From Bog-105 sp965277855 (GTDB lineage Bacteria; Acidobacteriota; Terriglobia; Bryobacterales; Bryobacteraceae), in contig OZ255847.1 in NCBI GenBank assembly GCA_965277855.1, positions 62,001 to 126,000 of the forward strand: DNA of 64,000 nt, in the 5' to 3' direction. Below, in pieces: positions 43,223 to 50,241 of this stretch. Within the stretch, counting starts at the first letter, position 1. Each line of letters opens with the position of its first letter. The notes beneath the pieces were generated by a model, which worked only from the letters and a program-made list of their open reading frames with translations, was not told the origin of the DNA and made no database searches. Made by a program: the position numbers and the translations under genes.

Positions 43223-44428
43223 TTACGACCCTTTACTTGCGTCCATTGCCGCAAGATGCTCTTCCGGTTTGCCGCCCATCAGATGCGCCTCGAGCAGCAG
43301 CAGCAGCGAAAGGAGTAAAACCGCCATCGAACCGACCGCCGGCGCTAACATCACATACCGCATGCCAAACCAGGCGTCCACAAAGCCCAGCAGCCATGGC
43401 ACGCTCATTGCCCCGGTAATTGCAATCGAAACCCGGCTGTTATAAAACCCCGGCTGATAGGCAAATCGATCGTCCAGTTGCTCGGCCAGCAGCGGATATA
43501 CCGGCGCAAAGCCGATCGCCACCACTACCGCCCCAAAGGCCGCTCCAACTACCGAATGAGCTAGGCTCAACACAAACGCTCCACAGATTGCTGTCATTAC
43601 GCTCGCCGCCAGCAACTTGCGATGCCCCAGTCGGAACAGAAGCCTTTGTGTTGCCCACCGCCCCATCATCAGCACGACGAAATACAACGCCAATACACTC
43701 ATCGCGATCGCCGGATTCGTGCCGTATCGATGCACTAGAAACAACGGCAGCCAGCCCGCCACCGCCCACTCGTTGCCGCACTGGAAGAAAATCAGCAGAC
43801 TGAACAGCACGGTCGCAATGCGCTGTAAATCAAGCAGCGGTTGCCGTTCACTCTCGTGCGCCGGATCCGGCACTAACAACCGTTTCTCACCGCGCCCTCT
43901 ACCCGCGAACAAAAACAGCATCAGCAGCGGAATCAACGCCAGCGCCGCCACCGCAATTTCGGCCGGCCTCAAAAAATACATCCCGCCAATCACAGCCGTC
44001 GCAATCAGGCATCCGCACCCGAATACCGTGGCTGCTTCGTTCACCGCCACGGCCGGCGAGCGCCTGAAATAGGCCTCGGTCGCGTAGAGCAGGGAAGTGC
44101 CCAGGCATCCGGCGCTCAATCCCAGCAGTGCCAGCGCGCCATACCGCCAGCCCATTGCCATCGGCGGCGCAGCTATCGCCAGTGCCAACAGGCTCACCAC
44201 CGCCAGCCCGCACGCCACCATCGCCACTGCCTGTACCGACAGCCGGTTCAGCAGCCGTGGAGCGTACTTCGCCGCCACCACGTACCCCGCATTGACCGCC
44301 AGAAAGTGCAGTCCAATTATCCGTGGATCTACGTCGATATACTGCCAGTCCACCACCAGCGATCCCAGCAGTCCCAGCAGAACCCCGAGCAGCAGAAAGC
44401 CCCCCAGCCAGATCCGCGCTCTATTCAT
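43223..44428 (-). CDS. MFS transporter
   Basis: The 401-residue major facilitator protein has about 12 hydrophobic helices, beginning WLGGFLLLGVLLGLLGSLVV, with a short charged loop after helix 6 (AGRGRGEKRLLVPDPAHESE). An acidic pair in QCGNEWAVAGWLPLFLVHRY suggests a sugar- or fucose-permease-like subfamily, but I cannot set a substrate. It stands first in the operon leading to the exonuclease, ligase and helicase genes, 12 bases before the first, an unusual partner for DNA repair genes. Its start faces the promoter of the rpmE leader on the other strand. Confidence 0.85.
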   Translation of the reverse strand: MNRARIWLGGFLLLGVLLGLLGSLVVDWQYIDVDPRIIGLHFLAVNAGYVVAAKYAPRLLNRLSVQAVAMVACGLAVVSLLALAIAAPPMAMGWRYGALALLGLSAGCLGTSLLYATEAYFRRSPAVAVNEAATVFGCGCLIATAVIGGMYFLRPAEIAVAALALIPLLMLFLFAGRGRGEKRLLVPDPAHESERQPLLDLQRIATVLFSLLIFFQCGNEWAVAGWLPLFLVHRYGTNPAIAMSVLALYFVVLMMGRWATQRLLFRLGHRKLLAASVMTAICGAFVLSLAHSVVGAAFGAVVVAIGFAPVYPLLAEQLDDRFAYQPGFYNSRVSIAITGAMSVPWLLGFVDAWFGMRYVMLAPAVGSMAVLLLSLLLLLEAHLMGGKPEEHLAAMDASKGS

Positions 44429-44458
44429 TCGGAAAATTTGACTCTACACTGTCTGTTC

Positions 44459-44488
44459 TTGACAGCTTCAATTTTTCGGGTTTACAAT
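44459..44488 (+). promoter_or_regulatory. sigma70-type promoter of the rpmE leader
   Basis: TTGACA (44459-44464) and TACAAT (44483-44488) are separated by 18 bases. Five of six -10 bases and all -35 bases match consensus. Transcription should start near 44495, just before the AAGGAGG segment. Confidence 0.75.
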
Positions 44489-44510
44489 CGAATCATCACT
44501 GAGGAAGGAG

Positions 44511-44582
44511 GTGGTCCAGTCTAAAATGATTTCTGGTAGTCACTGTAGAATACAATCCACGCGCGAGGTGGCCGACTCTTAA
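44511..44582 (+). CDS. possible leader peptide, 23 or 18 codons
   Basis: GTG 44511 or ATG 44526 (same frame) opens a short ORF containing MISGSHCRIQSTREVADS, ending at TAA 44580-44582. The AAGGAGG at 44505 is a perfect ribosome-binding core but is badly spaced: it overlaps the GTG and is 14 bases from the ATG. If translated, ribosome movement over it could control the downstream terminator. Confidence 0.35.
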   Translation: MVQSKMISGSHCRIQSTREVADS

Positions 44583-44672
44583 AGTCGCCGTTCGTACGTT
44601 CAGGTTTCGTTCAGTGTCGAGGCCGCTGTTCCTGTGGACCGGTCGCCCGCCGCGCGTAACGTTTCTAGAGTC

Positions 44673-44712
44673 AAGCCCTGCTGGTTCATGTCTATGGCCC
44701 GCAGGGCTTTTT
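44673..44712 (+). terminator. intrinsic terminator before rpmE
   Basis: AAGCCCTGC (44673-44681) pairs perfectly with GCAGGGCTT (44701-44709) over a 19-base loop, followed by a T-run ending at 44712. It lies 22 bases before the rpmE ATG. With the promoter at 44459 it defines the leader. Confidence 0.8.
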
Positions 44713-44734
44713 CCATGTTAAAATGAGGTTTACC

Positions 44735-44998
44735 ATGAAAGCCGGAATCCATCCCTCCTACGACGAAGTTAAAGTCATCTGCGCCTGCGGATCGCAGTTC
44801 GATACTCGCTCCACTCACAAAGGCGATCTGCGTGTCGAAATTTGCTCCAGCTGCCATCCCTTCTTCACCGGACGCCAAAAGTTAATCGACACCGAAGGCC
44901 GCGTCGATCGCTTCCAGAAGAAATTCGCGAAAGCGAAAGAGATGCAAGCCCAGAAAAAAGCCGCTACCGAAGCCAAGGCCGCTCGCAAACCAAACTAG
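44735..44998 (+). CDS. rpmE: 50S ribosomal protein L31, zinc-binding form
   Basis: The 87-residue protein has the L31 start MKAGIHPSYDEVKVICACGS and the four-cysteine zinc set C16, C18, C37 and C40, so it is the C+ (zinc-storing) type. HPFFTGRQKLIDTEGRVDRF is the conserved core. The C-terminus is a longer Lys/Ala-rich tail (AKAKEMQAQKKAATEAKAAR) than in E. coli. ATG 44735 follows GAGG by six bases and is preferred over an ATG four codons upstream. Expression probably passes through the leader terminator. Zinc-containing L31 is often replaced by a C- paralogue under zinc limitation, but none is seen here. Confidence 0.95.
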   Translation: MKAGIHPSYDEVKVICACGSQFDTRSTHKGDLRVEICSSCHPFFTGRQKLIDTEGRVDRFQKKFAKAKEMQAQKKAATEAKAARKPN

Positions 44999-45132
44999 CC
45001 GTTATTACCGCCTCTCACCCTTCCTCCTCTTCCAAAGTCATCTGTCAGTCTCACCCGGCAGCCCATTTCCCCGCATCGGGAGAATACCAGAATAGTATTT
45101 TCCCATCCAGCCCTCGAAGTCATCTAAATTAT

Positions 45133-45160
45133 TGAAAATAAATGACTACAATTATTTTCA
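45133..45160. repeat. AT-rich palindrome
   Basis: TGAAAATAA (45133-45141) pairs perfectly with TTATTTTCA (45152-45160) over a ten-base loop, in an AT-rich patch that contrasts with the GC-rich surroundings. It could be an operator or terminator between rpmE and the convergent regulator gene. Confidence 0.45.
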
Positions 45161-45207
45161 TTCCCGCGTGAACGCTCTCCCGGGCATTCCTCCTGCCGAA
45201 ACCAATA

Positions 45208-45238
45208 ATTACCGTTGACTTCTTTTATGGACGGTAAT
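45208..45238 (-). terminator. stem-loop after the response-regulator gene
   Basis: ATTACCGT (45208-45215) pairs with ACGGTAAT (45231-45238) over 15 bases, eight bases past the stop of the minus-strand regulator gene. Read leftward it is followed by TATTGGTTT, a poor T-run, so it is a plausible but imperfect terminator. Confidence 0.5.
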
Positions 45239-45245
45239 AACTCTC

Positions 45246-45875
45246 CTACTGCGGCGCCACCAGGCCCTTTCGAATCGCAAACAAAACCAGTTCCGCCGTC
45301 CGGTGGATATTCATCTTCTCCATCAAATTCGCTCGATGCACCGAAACCGTATTCACACTCAGCTCCAGCAGTTTGGCAATATCTTTATTCGATTTCCCTT
45401 GCGCGATCAACTGTAAAACCTGCTTCTCGCGTCCTGTCAATCGCTTGATTTCGTCGTCCGGCTCGCGAGCCGTGTACTTCAATCCCGACCCGATGAATCG
45501 CTTTCCTTCCGCCACCGCCCGGATCGCTCCCACCAGGTCCACATCGATCGCACTTTTCAGCAAATAACCCTTAGCGCCCGCATCGAGCGCGTTGCGCACA
45601 TAGTTGTCATCGGAATGCATACTCAGCACAAGCACTTCCGTATCTGGCAAATGCTTCACGATCTCCTTCGTCGCCTGCACTCCATCGAGCTCCGGCATCG
45701 AGAGATCCATCACCACTACCTTCGGCTTCAGCTCGTACGACATGCGTATCGCCTCCACCCCGTTGGCCGCTTCGCCCACCACCTTCATTCCTTCATCGTC
45801 TTCCAGGATGCGGCGGAACCCGCGCCTCACCAAACTGTGGTCGTCTGCCAGTAGAACGCTTATTTCTTCAGTCAT
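45246..45875 (-). CDS. NarL/LuxR-family response regulator
   Basis: The 209-residue regulator has a receiver domain with acidic pocket D11/D12 and phosphoacceptor D57 (VVVMDLSMPEL). The conserved lysine is in DAGAKGYLLKSA. A C-terminal LuxR-type helix-turn-helix has REKQVLQLIAQGKSNKDIAK, then LLELSVNTVSVHRANLMEKM. It should bind DNA when phosphorylated by the partner kinase, whose gene ends within its first codons (eight-base overlap). The target genes are unknown; the nearby genes at 47373 and rpmE are candidates only by position. Confidence 0.92.
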   Translation of the reverse strand: MTEEISVLLADDHSLVRRGFRRILEDDEGMKVVGEAANGVEAIRMSYELKPKVVVMDLSMPELDGVQATKEIVKHLPDTEVLVLSMHSDDNYVRNALDAGAKGYLLKSAIDVDLVGAIRAVAEGKRFIGSGLKYTAREPDDEIKRLTGREKQVLQLIAQGKSNKDIAKLLELSVNTVSVHRANLMEKMNIHRTAELVLFAIRKGLVAPQ

Positions 45876-47250
45876 TTTTTCCAGAAAAAACCTCTTCCTT
45901 GTTGTCCTGTTCTGCTTCGTCCGGGGTCAAATCTTCCTGCTTGATCGGCATCCGTACACGAATTGTTGTGCCCGTCTCAGGCGAAGATGTAAACTCCAGC
46001 TTTCCATTCACAAGCTCCGCCCGTTCCCGCATCGCAATAAGCCCTAGACCTAAAACTTCTTTTTTCTTGGCCGTTTTCACTCCGTGCCCGAAATCCTTCA
46101 CCATCAGTTCCACAGCATCCGCTCGAAAATTCATTGAAACTTCCGCCCGTTTTGTACCCGAATGCTTGGCTGCATTATTCAACGCTTCCTGCACGATGCG
46201 GAAACAATGAATTGCCGGCTGTCCGGTGATGCGCACCGCCCTGCCGCTAGTGGTCGCCGTCGTCTCAATGCCGGTCTGCTTCTCGAAAACTTGCACATAC
46301 CATTCCACCGCCTTCGCCAATCCGTAGTCGTCGATTACCGATGGATGCAGCATCTGCGACAAGCTGCGGATTCTTTCCAGCGTTCCATGCGTAATTTCCC
46401 GGACCTCGCTCAACTCTGTTCGCAGCGGCGAATCCGCCGGAATACCCTTCCGTTCCGCCCGCGACAGCATCGCTCCCACCGCCGTTAAAATCTGCCCGAA
46501 CTCGTCGTGCAACTCGCGCGAGACGGACCGCAGCACTTCTTCCTGCACGCTGATCAACCGTGCCGCCAACACTCTTCGCTGGCTCGACAACGATTCCAGC
46601 TGCCAGAAGAATTTCCGGTTCCAATAAATCAGATACAGACTCGTCGCCGCAATCCCCAGCATCGTCACCGCCAGGAAAAAGTAAATGTCCTTCTCGGCGC
46701 TTTCATAAATGTCGGAGATCCGTTTATCTGCCTCTTCTTCCGCCGTGTTGTTTCGCTCGAGCAGCGACGAGACCCGCGCCGCCATCTCCGCCTGCTCTTC
46801 CGAAAGCGTCGTCGCTACCATCTCCCGCGCTTTCGCCTGTTGGCCGGATTCGGCCGTCTCGAACACCGCGTCCGAACTCTTCCAGAACCGCTGCAGCGTG
46901 TTCGACATCCCTTCCTTTTGATCCAGACCGCCAGTCGCCGGGACCAGCCGCGACTCATACCGCAGCGCTCGCGTCAAATCCTGCCGCATCATGTTCAGCT
47001 CTTGCTTGTAATGCCGGATTTGCGATTTGTCCAGGTCGTTCGACATGTCCCGCAGCTTCAGCCCGATCGAACTCAAATCGTTCTGTACCCGCAACAGCTG
47101 TAGCGTTTCGTGCCGGTTCAAATCGATGATGTTCAACTCGAGCTTGCGCAGACCATGCAATCTGTACAGCGAATAGGAAGAGAGTCCCGTCACTGCCCCG
47201 AGCGTGACGAGCAACCCGAGCAGGAATCGGACAGTAGGCGATCTAGTCAT
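45868..47250 (-). CDS. HisKA_3 (NarX-type) sensor histidine kinase
   Basis: The 460-residue inner-membrane kinase has a first helix at about 8-28 (VRFLLGLLVTLGAVTGLSSY) and a four-helix-like sensory region to about 190. A second helix near 195-215 (DIYFFLAVTMLGIAATSLYL) precedes a dimerisation domain with phospho-His in RELHDEFGQILTA. The catalytic domain has EALNNAAKHS and VLGLGLIAMRERAE. The periplasmic part is rich in charged helices and resembles chemoreceptor-like 4HB/CHASE3 sensors. It overlaps its response regulator gene, so the two form a pair. The signal is unknown. Confidence 0.92.
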   Translation of the reverse strand: MTRSPTVRFLLGLLVTLGAVTGLSSYSLYRLHGLRKLELNIIDLNRHETLQLLRVQNDLSSIGLKLRDMSNDLDKSQIRHYKQELNMMRQDLTRALRYESRLVPATGGLDQKEGMSNTLQRFWKSSDAVFETAESGQQAKAREMVATTLSEEQAEMAARVSSLLERNNTAEEEADKRISDIYESAEKDIYFFLAVTMLGIAATSLYLIYWNRKFFWQLESLSSQRRVLAARLISVQEEVLRSVSRELHDEFGQILTAVGAMLSRAERKGIPADSPLRTELSEVREITHGTLERIRSLSQMLHPSVIDDYGLAKAVEWYVQVFEKQTGIETTATTSGRAVRITGQPAIHCFRIVQEALNNAAKHSGTKRAEVSMNFRADAVELMVKDFGHGVKTAKKKEVLGLGLIAMRERAELVNGKLEFTSSPETGTTIRVRMPIKQEDLTPDEAEQDNKEEVFSGKND

Positions 47251-47372
47251 TCAGCTTACAAAGAATACTTCCGTGCGGCCCCTTACTCGAAAGCCGCTAC
47301 AATCGAATGACGATTAAAAGAGCTCAGATGTTGCCGAAACATCTGTATTTAAATTAGCTGCATCTTGAACGT

Positions 47373-48116
47373 ATGCTTCGAATCCTTAGCTGTTTGTTGT
47401 TGAGCGCTGCCGTTCTTGCCTTGGCCGCCGCCCAGCAACCCTGGAAATCCACTGATGCCGCCCAGTGGACCTCCCGCGATGTCTCCCGCATTCTCAACGA
47501 CTCCCCCTGGGCGCAAAGCACCGGCGCAACGTTCGCCCTTGCCCAGGACAACACGCCTCCCCCGTCTCCCACCATCGAATCGCCCCAAGCCGGCATGCCG
47601 TCCCCTCACAACGCCTCTACTGACGGCCGCTGGGACGGTGGCGTCGGCCGCGTCAATCGCAACGGGCCTCCTAGTTTAAACGTAACTGTCCGCTGGGAAA
47701 GCGCGCTCCCCGTTCGCCTCGCTCTCAAACGCACCGAAATACCCAGCCCCTTCACACCCGAGCAATTGCAGAAGGACTACATCATCACTATCGAGGGTCT
47801 CGTCCCGGCCGGCCGCTATGGACCCGCTCAACTCGATGAACGCAGCGGCGATAGTCTCGATGTCACGAACCCTGAGCAAATGCTCGAAGGTGTTCTCCGC
47901 TACTCGCGCCTCTACCCGCGCGGCAAACACCCCATCCTCCCCGAAGACGCCAAGCTCGACAACAAAACCGGTGTTCTCCGCATCTTCTTCCCGCGCAAAG
48001 ATCCCCTTTCGCTCAAAGACAAAGAAGTCGCCTTCGAAACCCGTTTCGGTTCCCTCTCCATCCTCAAACCCTTCCGCCTGAAAGACATGGTCTTCCAAGG
48101 CAACCTCGAACTCTAG
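47373..48116 (+). CDS. exported protein of unknown function
   Basis: The 247-residue protein has a signal peptide (MLRILSCLLLSAAVLALAAA). It begins its mature part with WKSTDAAQWTSRDVSRILND, followed by SPWAQS, a lead-in I associate with a family of exported Acidobacteriota proteins. A Pro/Ser-rich linker (TPPPSPTIESPQAGMPSPHN) leads to a compact C-terminal domain with no catalytic motif I can identify. It starts 122 bases from the kinase gene, divergently, and the shared interval may hold both promoters. Confidence 0.65.
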   Translation: MLRILSCLLLSAAVLALAAAQQPWKSTDAAQWTSRDVSRILNDSPWAQSTGATFALAQDNTPPPSPTIESPQAGMPSPHNASTDGRWDGGVGRVNRNGPPSLNVTVRWESALPVRLALKRTEIPSPFTPEQLQKDYIITIEGLVPAGRYGPAQLDERSGDSLDVTNPEQMLEGVLRYSRLYPRGKHPILPEDAKLDNKTGVLRIFFPRKDPLSLKDKEVAFETRFGSLSILKPFRLKDMVFQGNLEL

Positions 48117-48152
48117 TTACGGTCCGGCGTAAACGGTGTTGCTGCGTATTTT

Positions 48153-48821
48153 CTATCTCTCAATCCGCGCAGCGCACTGGACGTTGTACCCGGCGCTTGA
48201 TGCACGGTGGCAGTAGTATCGCTGCATGGAACCGAGGTCGCTGAAGTCGCTCGGCGCATCGGGAAAGAGCTTAATTAGGCTGTTCTGCGCGGCAGCAACG
48301 ATGTTCAGCGAAGCGTCCCAAAGCGCCTCATCGACAAGGTACGGGATCGAAGCCCGGTAATGACATGTGCCGAGCAACTCAATGCTGGTCGCGTACTGTA
48401 GGCTTCCTTGATTGCGAAACTTGCCCGTGGCGAGTGCCTTTAACCCGATGTCGAGGCAACTTTTGGCGAGATAGTTCAACGGAACGTATAACTCCTGTCC
48501 GTCGTCAAGTCCGGTCTGGAGCACCTTCCTCATAAACGCTAAGGCGGCCTCATCGCTGCGCCTATACGCGATTTTCTCAATCCCAGCTCGGAGTGCCTCG
48601 TCTTTGGTCTTCCAATACAGGGCGAATATCGAGTCGGTGCTGCCGCGTCGAGCAAGTTCGTCCGCGATCATCCATTGATCTGCAAAGCACGGCTTGAGGC
48701 TTGTGAAGCACGAGATAAGAACCTTTGAAGAAAACTTCCGGAGGTCTTGGGCTTCACAGCGCTGCGCCGTTGCCGCGTCGACAAAGAGTGCGGACGCCAA
48801 GAAAAGCAACAACCGAAGCAT
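48153..48821 (-). CDS. exported helical-repeat protein of unknown function
   Basis: The 222-residue protein has a signal peptide (MLRLLLFLASALFVDAATA). The remainder is helical with HEAT-like alternation (SDEAALAFMRKVLQTGL, LNIVAAAQNSLIKLFPD) and several cysteines (AKSCLDIG, LGTCHYRA, RYYCHRA) that may form disulfides in the periplasm. I cannot name a family. It is divergent from the PIG-L gene at 48875, whose -10 element lies within the 53-base spacer. Confidence 0.55.
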   Translation of the reverse strand: MLRLLLFLASALFVDAATAQRCEAQDLRKFSSKVLISCFTSLKPCFADQWMIADELARRGSTDSIFALYWKTKDEALRAGIEKIAYRRSDEAALAFMRKVLQTGLDDGQELYVPLNYLAKSCLDIGLKALATGKFRNQGSLQYATSIELLGTCHYRASIPYLVDEALWDASLNIVAAAQNSLIKLFPDAPSDFSDLGSMQRYYCHRASSAGYNVQCAARIER

Positions 48822-48844
48822 CGAGTTTCCTTCTCCCCTGATCG

Positions 48845-48850
48845 TATAAT
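48845..48850 (+). promoter_or_regulatory. -10 element TATAAT before the PIG-L gene
   Basis: A perfect TATAAT stands 25 bases before the ATG at 48875. No good -35 is present at the right distance, so an activator or extended contacts would be needed. Confidence 0.35.
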
Positions 48851-48874
48851 TTCTTGACGGTCTTTCGTTCTGAG

Positions 48875-50224
48875 ATGATCAAACGTTTCTCGTTGGTATT
48901 GTTGTGCTCTCTTGTCTCCGTTCTCGCGGCGGAGACGAACCCTCCTCCCGACGCTCGCTTCAAAGTAGATCTTCTCGTGGTTGTCGCACATCCCGACGAC
49001 GAAACCGAAATTGGCGCCTATTTACCCCGCGCCATCTTCGACCAGAAGAAGCGCGTGGCCGTGGTGTTCGGCACTCGCGGGAACGGCGGCGGCAACGCTG
49101 AGGGCCAGGAACAAGCGGCCGCTCTCGGCGCTATTCGCGAAATCGAAGCCCGGCAAGCCCTCGCCCATTTCAACGTGTCTAATGTCTGGTTCCTGAACGG
49201 GCTCGATACGCCCGGTCAGGACGTTCTCGATTCGCTCGAAACTTGGAATCATGGCGATTCTCTCAATCGGCTGGTGCGGCTCGTTCGCCTCACCCGCCCA
49301 TCTGTGATTGCTACCTGGTTGCCGGACTGGGTGGCCGGCGAGAACCACGGCGATCATCAGGCCGCCGGCGTTATCGCTACCGAGGCGTTCGACATATCCG
49401 GCGACCCGACCGCTTTTCCCGAACAGCTTGCCGCGCCCAGAAATCGCGAAGACATCCTGAACCTAACCGAAGGCCTTCGCCCCTGGCAGCCCGAGAAGCT
49501 CTACTACTTCAGCGATACATCGCACGTCGACTTCCTGAAAGGGAAAGGGCCGGCCTACCCGGCGACCGACAAATCTCCGTCGCATCACGAAACATACGCC
49601 AGGCTCGCCGCCGAAGAGTGTTCGTATCACCTCACACAAAGCGACACCGGTCAAGCCGCCCGAAATGCCCTGGCCAAAAATGACCTGCACTTCTTCGAAC
49701 AGCCCGTGCTCTTTATATTCGGCAAGTCCTATGTCAATTCAAACGCCACGGCCGATCTGTTCACCGGTGTCGAGCCTACGGGCATTCCCTATCGACGTCC
49801 GCCCGGCTTTGTCGCCCAGCAACCGGCGACCCTCCGAATGGAATTAGGCGGCCCGTGGCATTTCTACCGGCAGTTCTGGCAGGCGCATGGCACGCCCGAT
49901 CTCGCCCATCTTGTCGGCCCCGAGATCATGGCGAAATATTCGAGTCCCCTCGTCATACCGATTCTTCTGGAGAACCCGGCCGGACAGCCAGTCACCACAA
50001 CCTTCTCGGTCGCTTTACCCAAGGGCTGGAGTTCCCGGCGGCCGCTTCCGTCCAGCATCTCCGTCCCCGAGCACCAGACCGTCAGCCTCCCTCTCGAAGT
50101 AAAAACATCTGCCCCCGAAACCGCTGGCTGGCAGATGATCGATATCGAAGCGAAAGCTGCCGGCAAAGAGTTAGAGCCAATCCACATCCGGGTTCAGCTG
50201 AATCCCGGAGCCATGCCCCAGTGA
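48875..50224 (+). CDS. exported PIG-L (LmbE-like) family deacetylase
   Basis: The 449-residue protein starts at ATG 48875, giving a signal peptide (MIKRFSLVLLCSLVSVLAA); an upstream in-frame start would spoil it. The N-terminal PIG-L domain has the zinc motif VVVAHPDDETEIG and the second metal site GENHGDHQAAG, typical of N-acetylglucosaminyl deacetylases such as MshB. A C-terminal domain of about 150 residues (from GIPYRRPPGF) ends in an NEW3-like beta domain. A periplasmic sugar-amide deacetylase is inferred. It is a paralogue of the gene at 55164. Together they flank a receptor and a cytochrome gene. Confidence 0.85.
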   Translation: MIKRFSLVLLCSLVSVLAAETNPPPDARFKVDLLVVVAHPDDETEIGAYLPRAIFDQKKRVAVVFGTRGNGGGNAEGQEQAAALGAIREIEARQALAHFNVSNVWFLNGLDTPGQDVLDSLETWNHGDSLNRLVRLVRLTRPSVIATWLPDWVAGENHGDHQAAGVIATEAFDISGDPTAFPEQLAAPRNREDILNLTEGLRPWQPEKLYYFSDTSHVDFLKGKGPAYPATDKSPSHHETYARLAAEECSYHLTQSDTGQAARNALAKNDLHFFEQPVLFIFGKSYVNSNATADLFTGVEPTGIPYRRPPGFVAQQPATLRMELGGPWHFYRQFWQAHGTPDLAHLVGPEIMAKYSSPLVIPILLENPAGQPVTTTFSVALPKGWSSRRPLPSSISVPEHQTVSLPLEVKTSAPETAGWQMIDIEAKAAGKELEPIHIRVQLNPGAMPQ

Positions 50225-50241
50225 CACTCCGCATCCTCTTC

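Larger units (their letters stand above)
44495..44712 (+). ncRNA. putative leader or small RNA upstream of rpmE
   Basis: The transcript predicted from the promoter at 44459 would run about 218 bases to an intrinsic terminator ending at 44712, before the rpmE start codon. It holds a strong AAGGAGGTGG segment (44505-44514), a small reading frame and several GC-rich pairing tracts (for example GTGGACCGGTCGCCC near 44633). This is an attenuator arrangement: termination gives a small RNA, and readthrough makes rpmE mRNA. I do not recognise a named RNA family. The boundaries are predicted. Confidence 0.55.
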
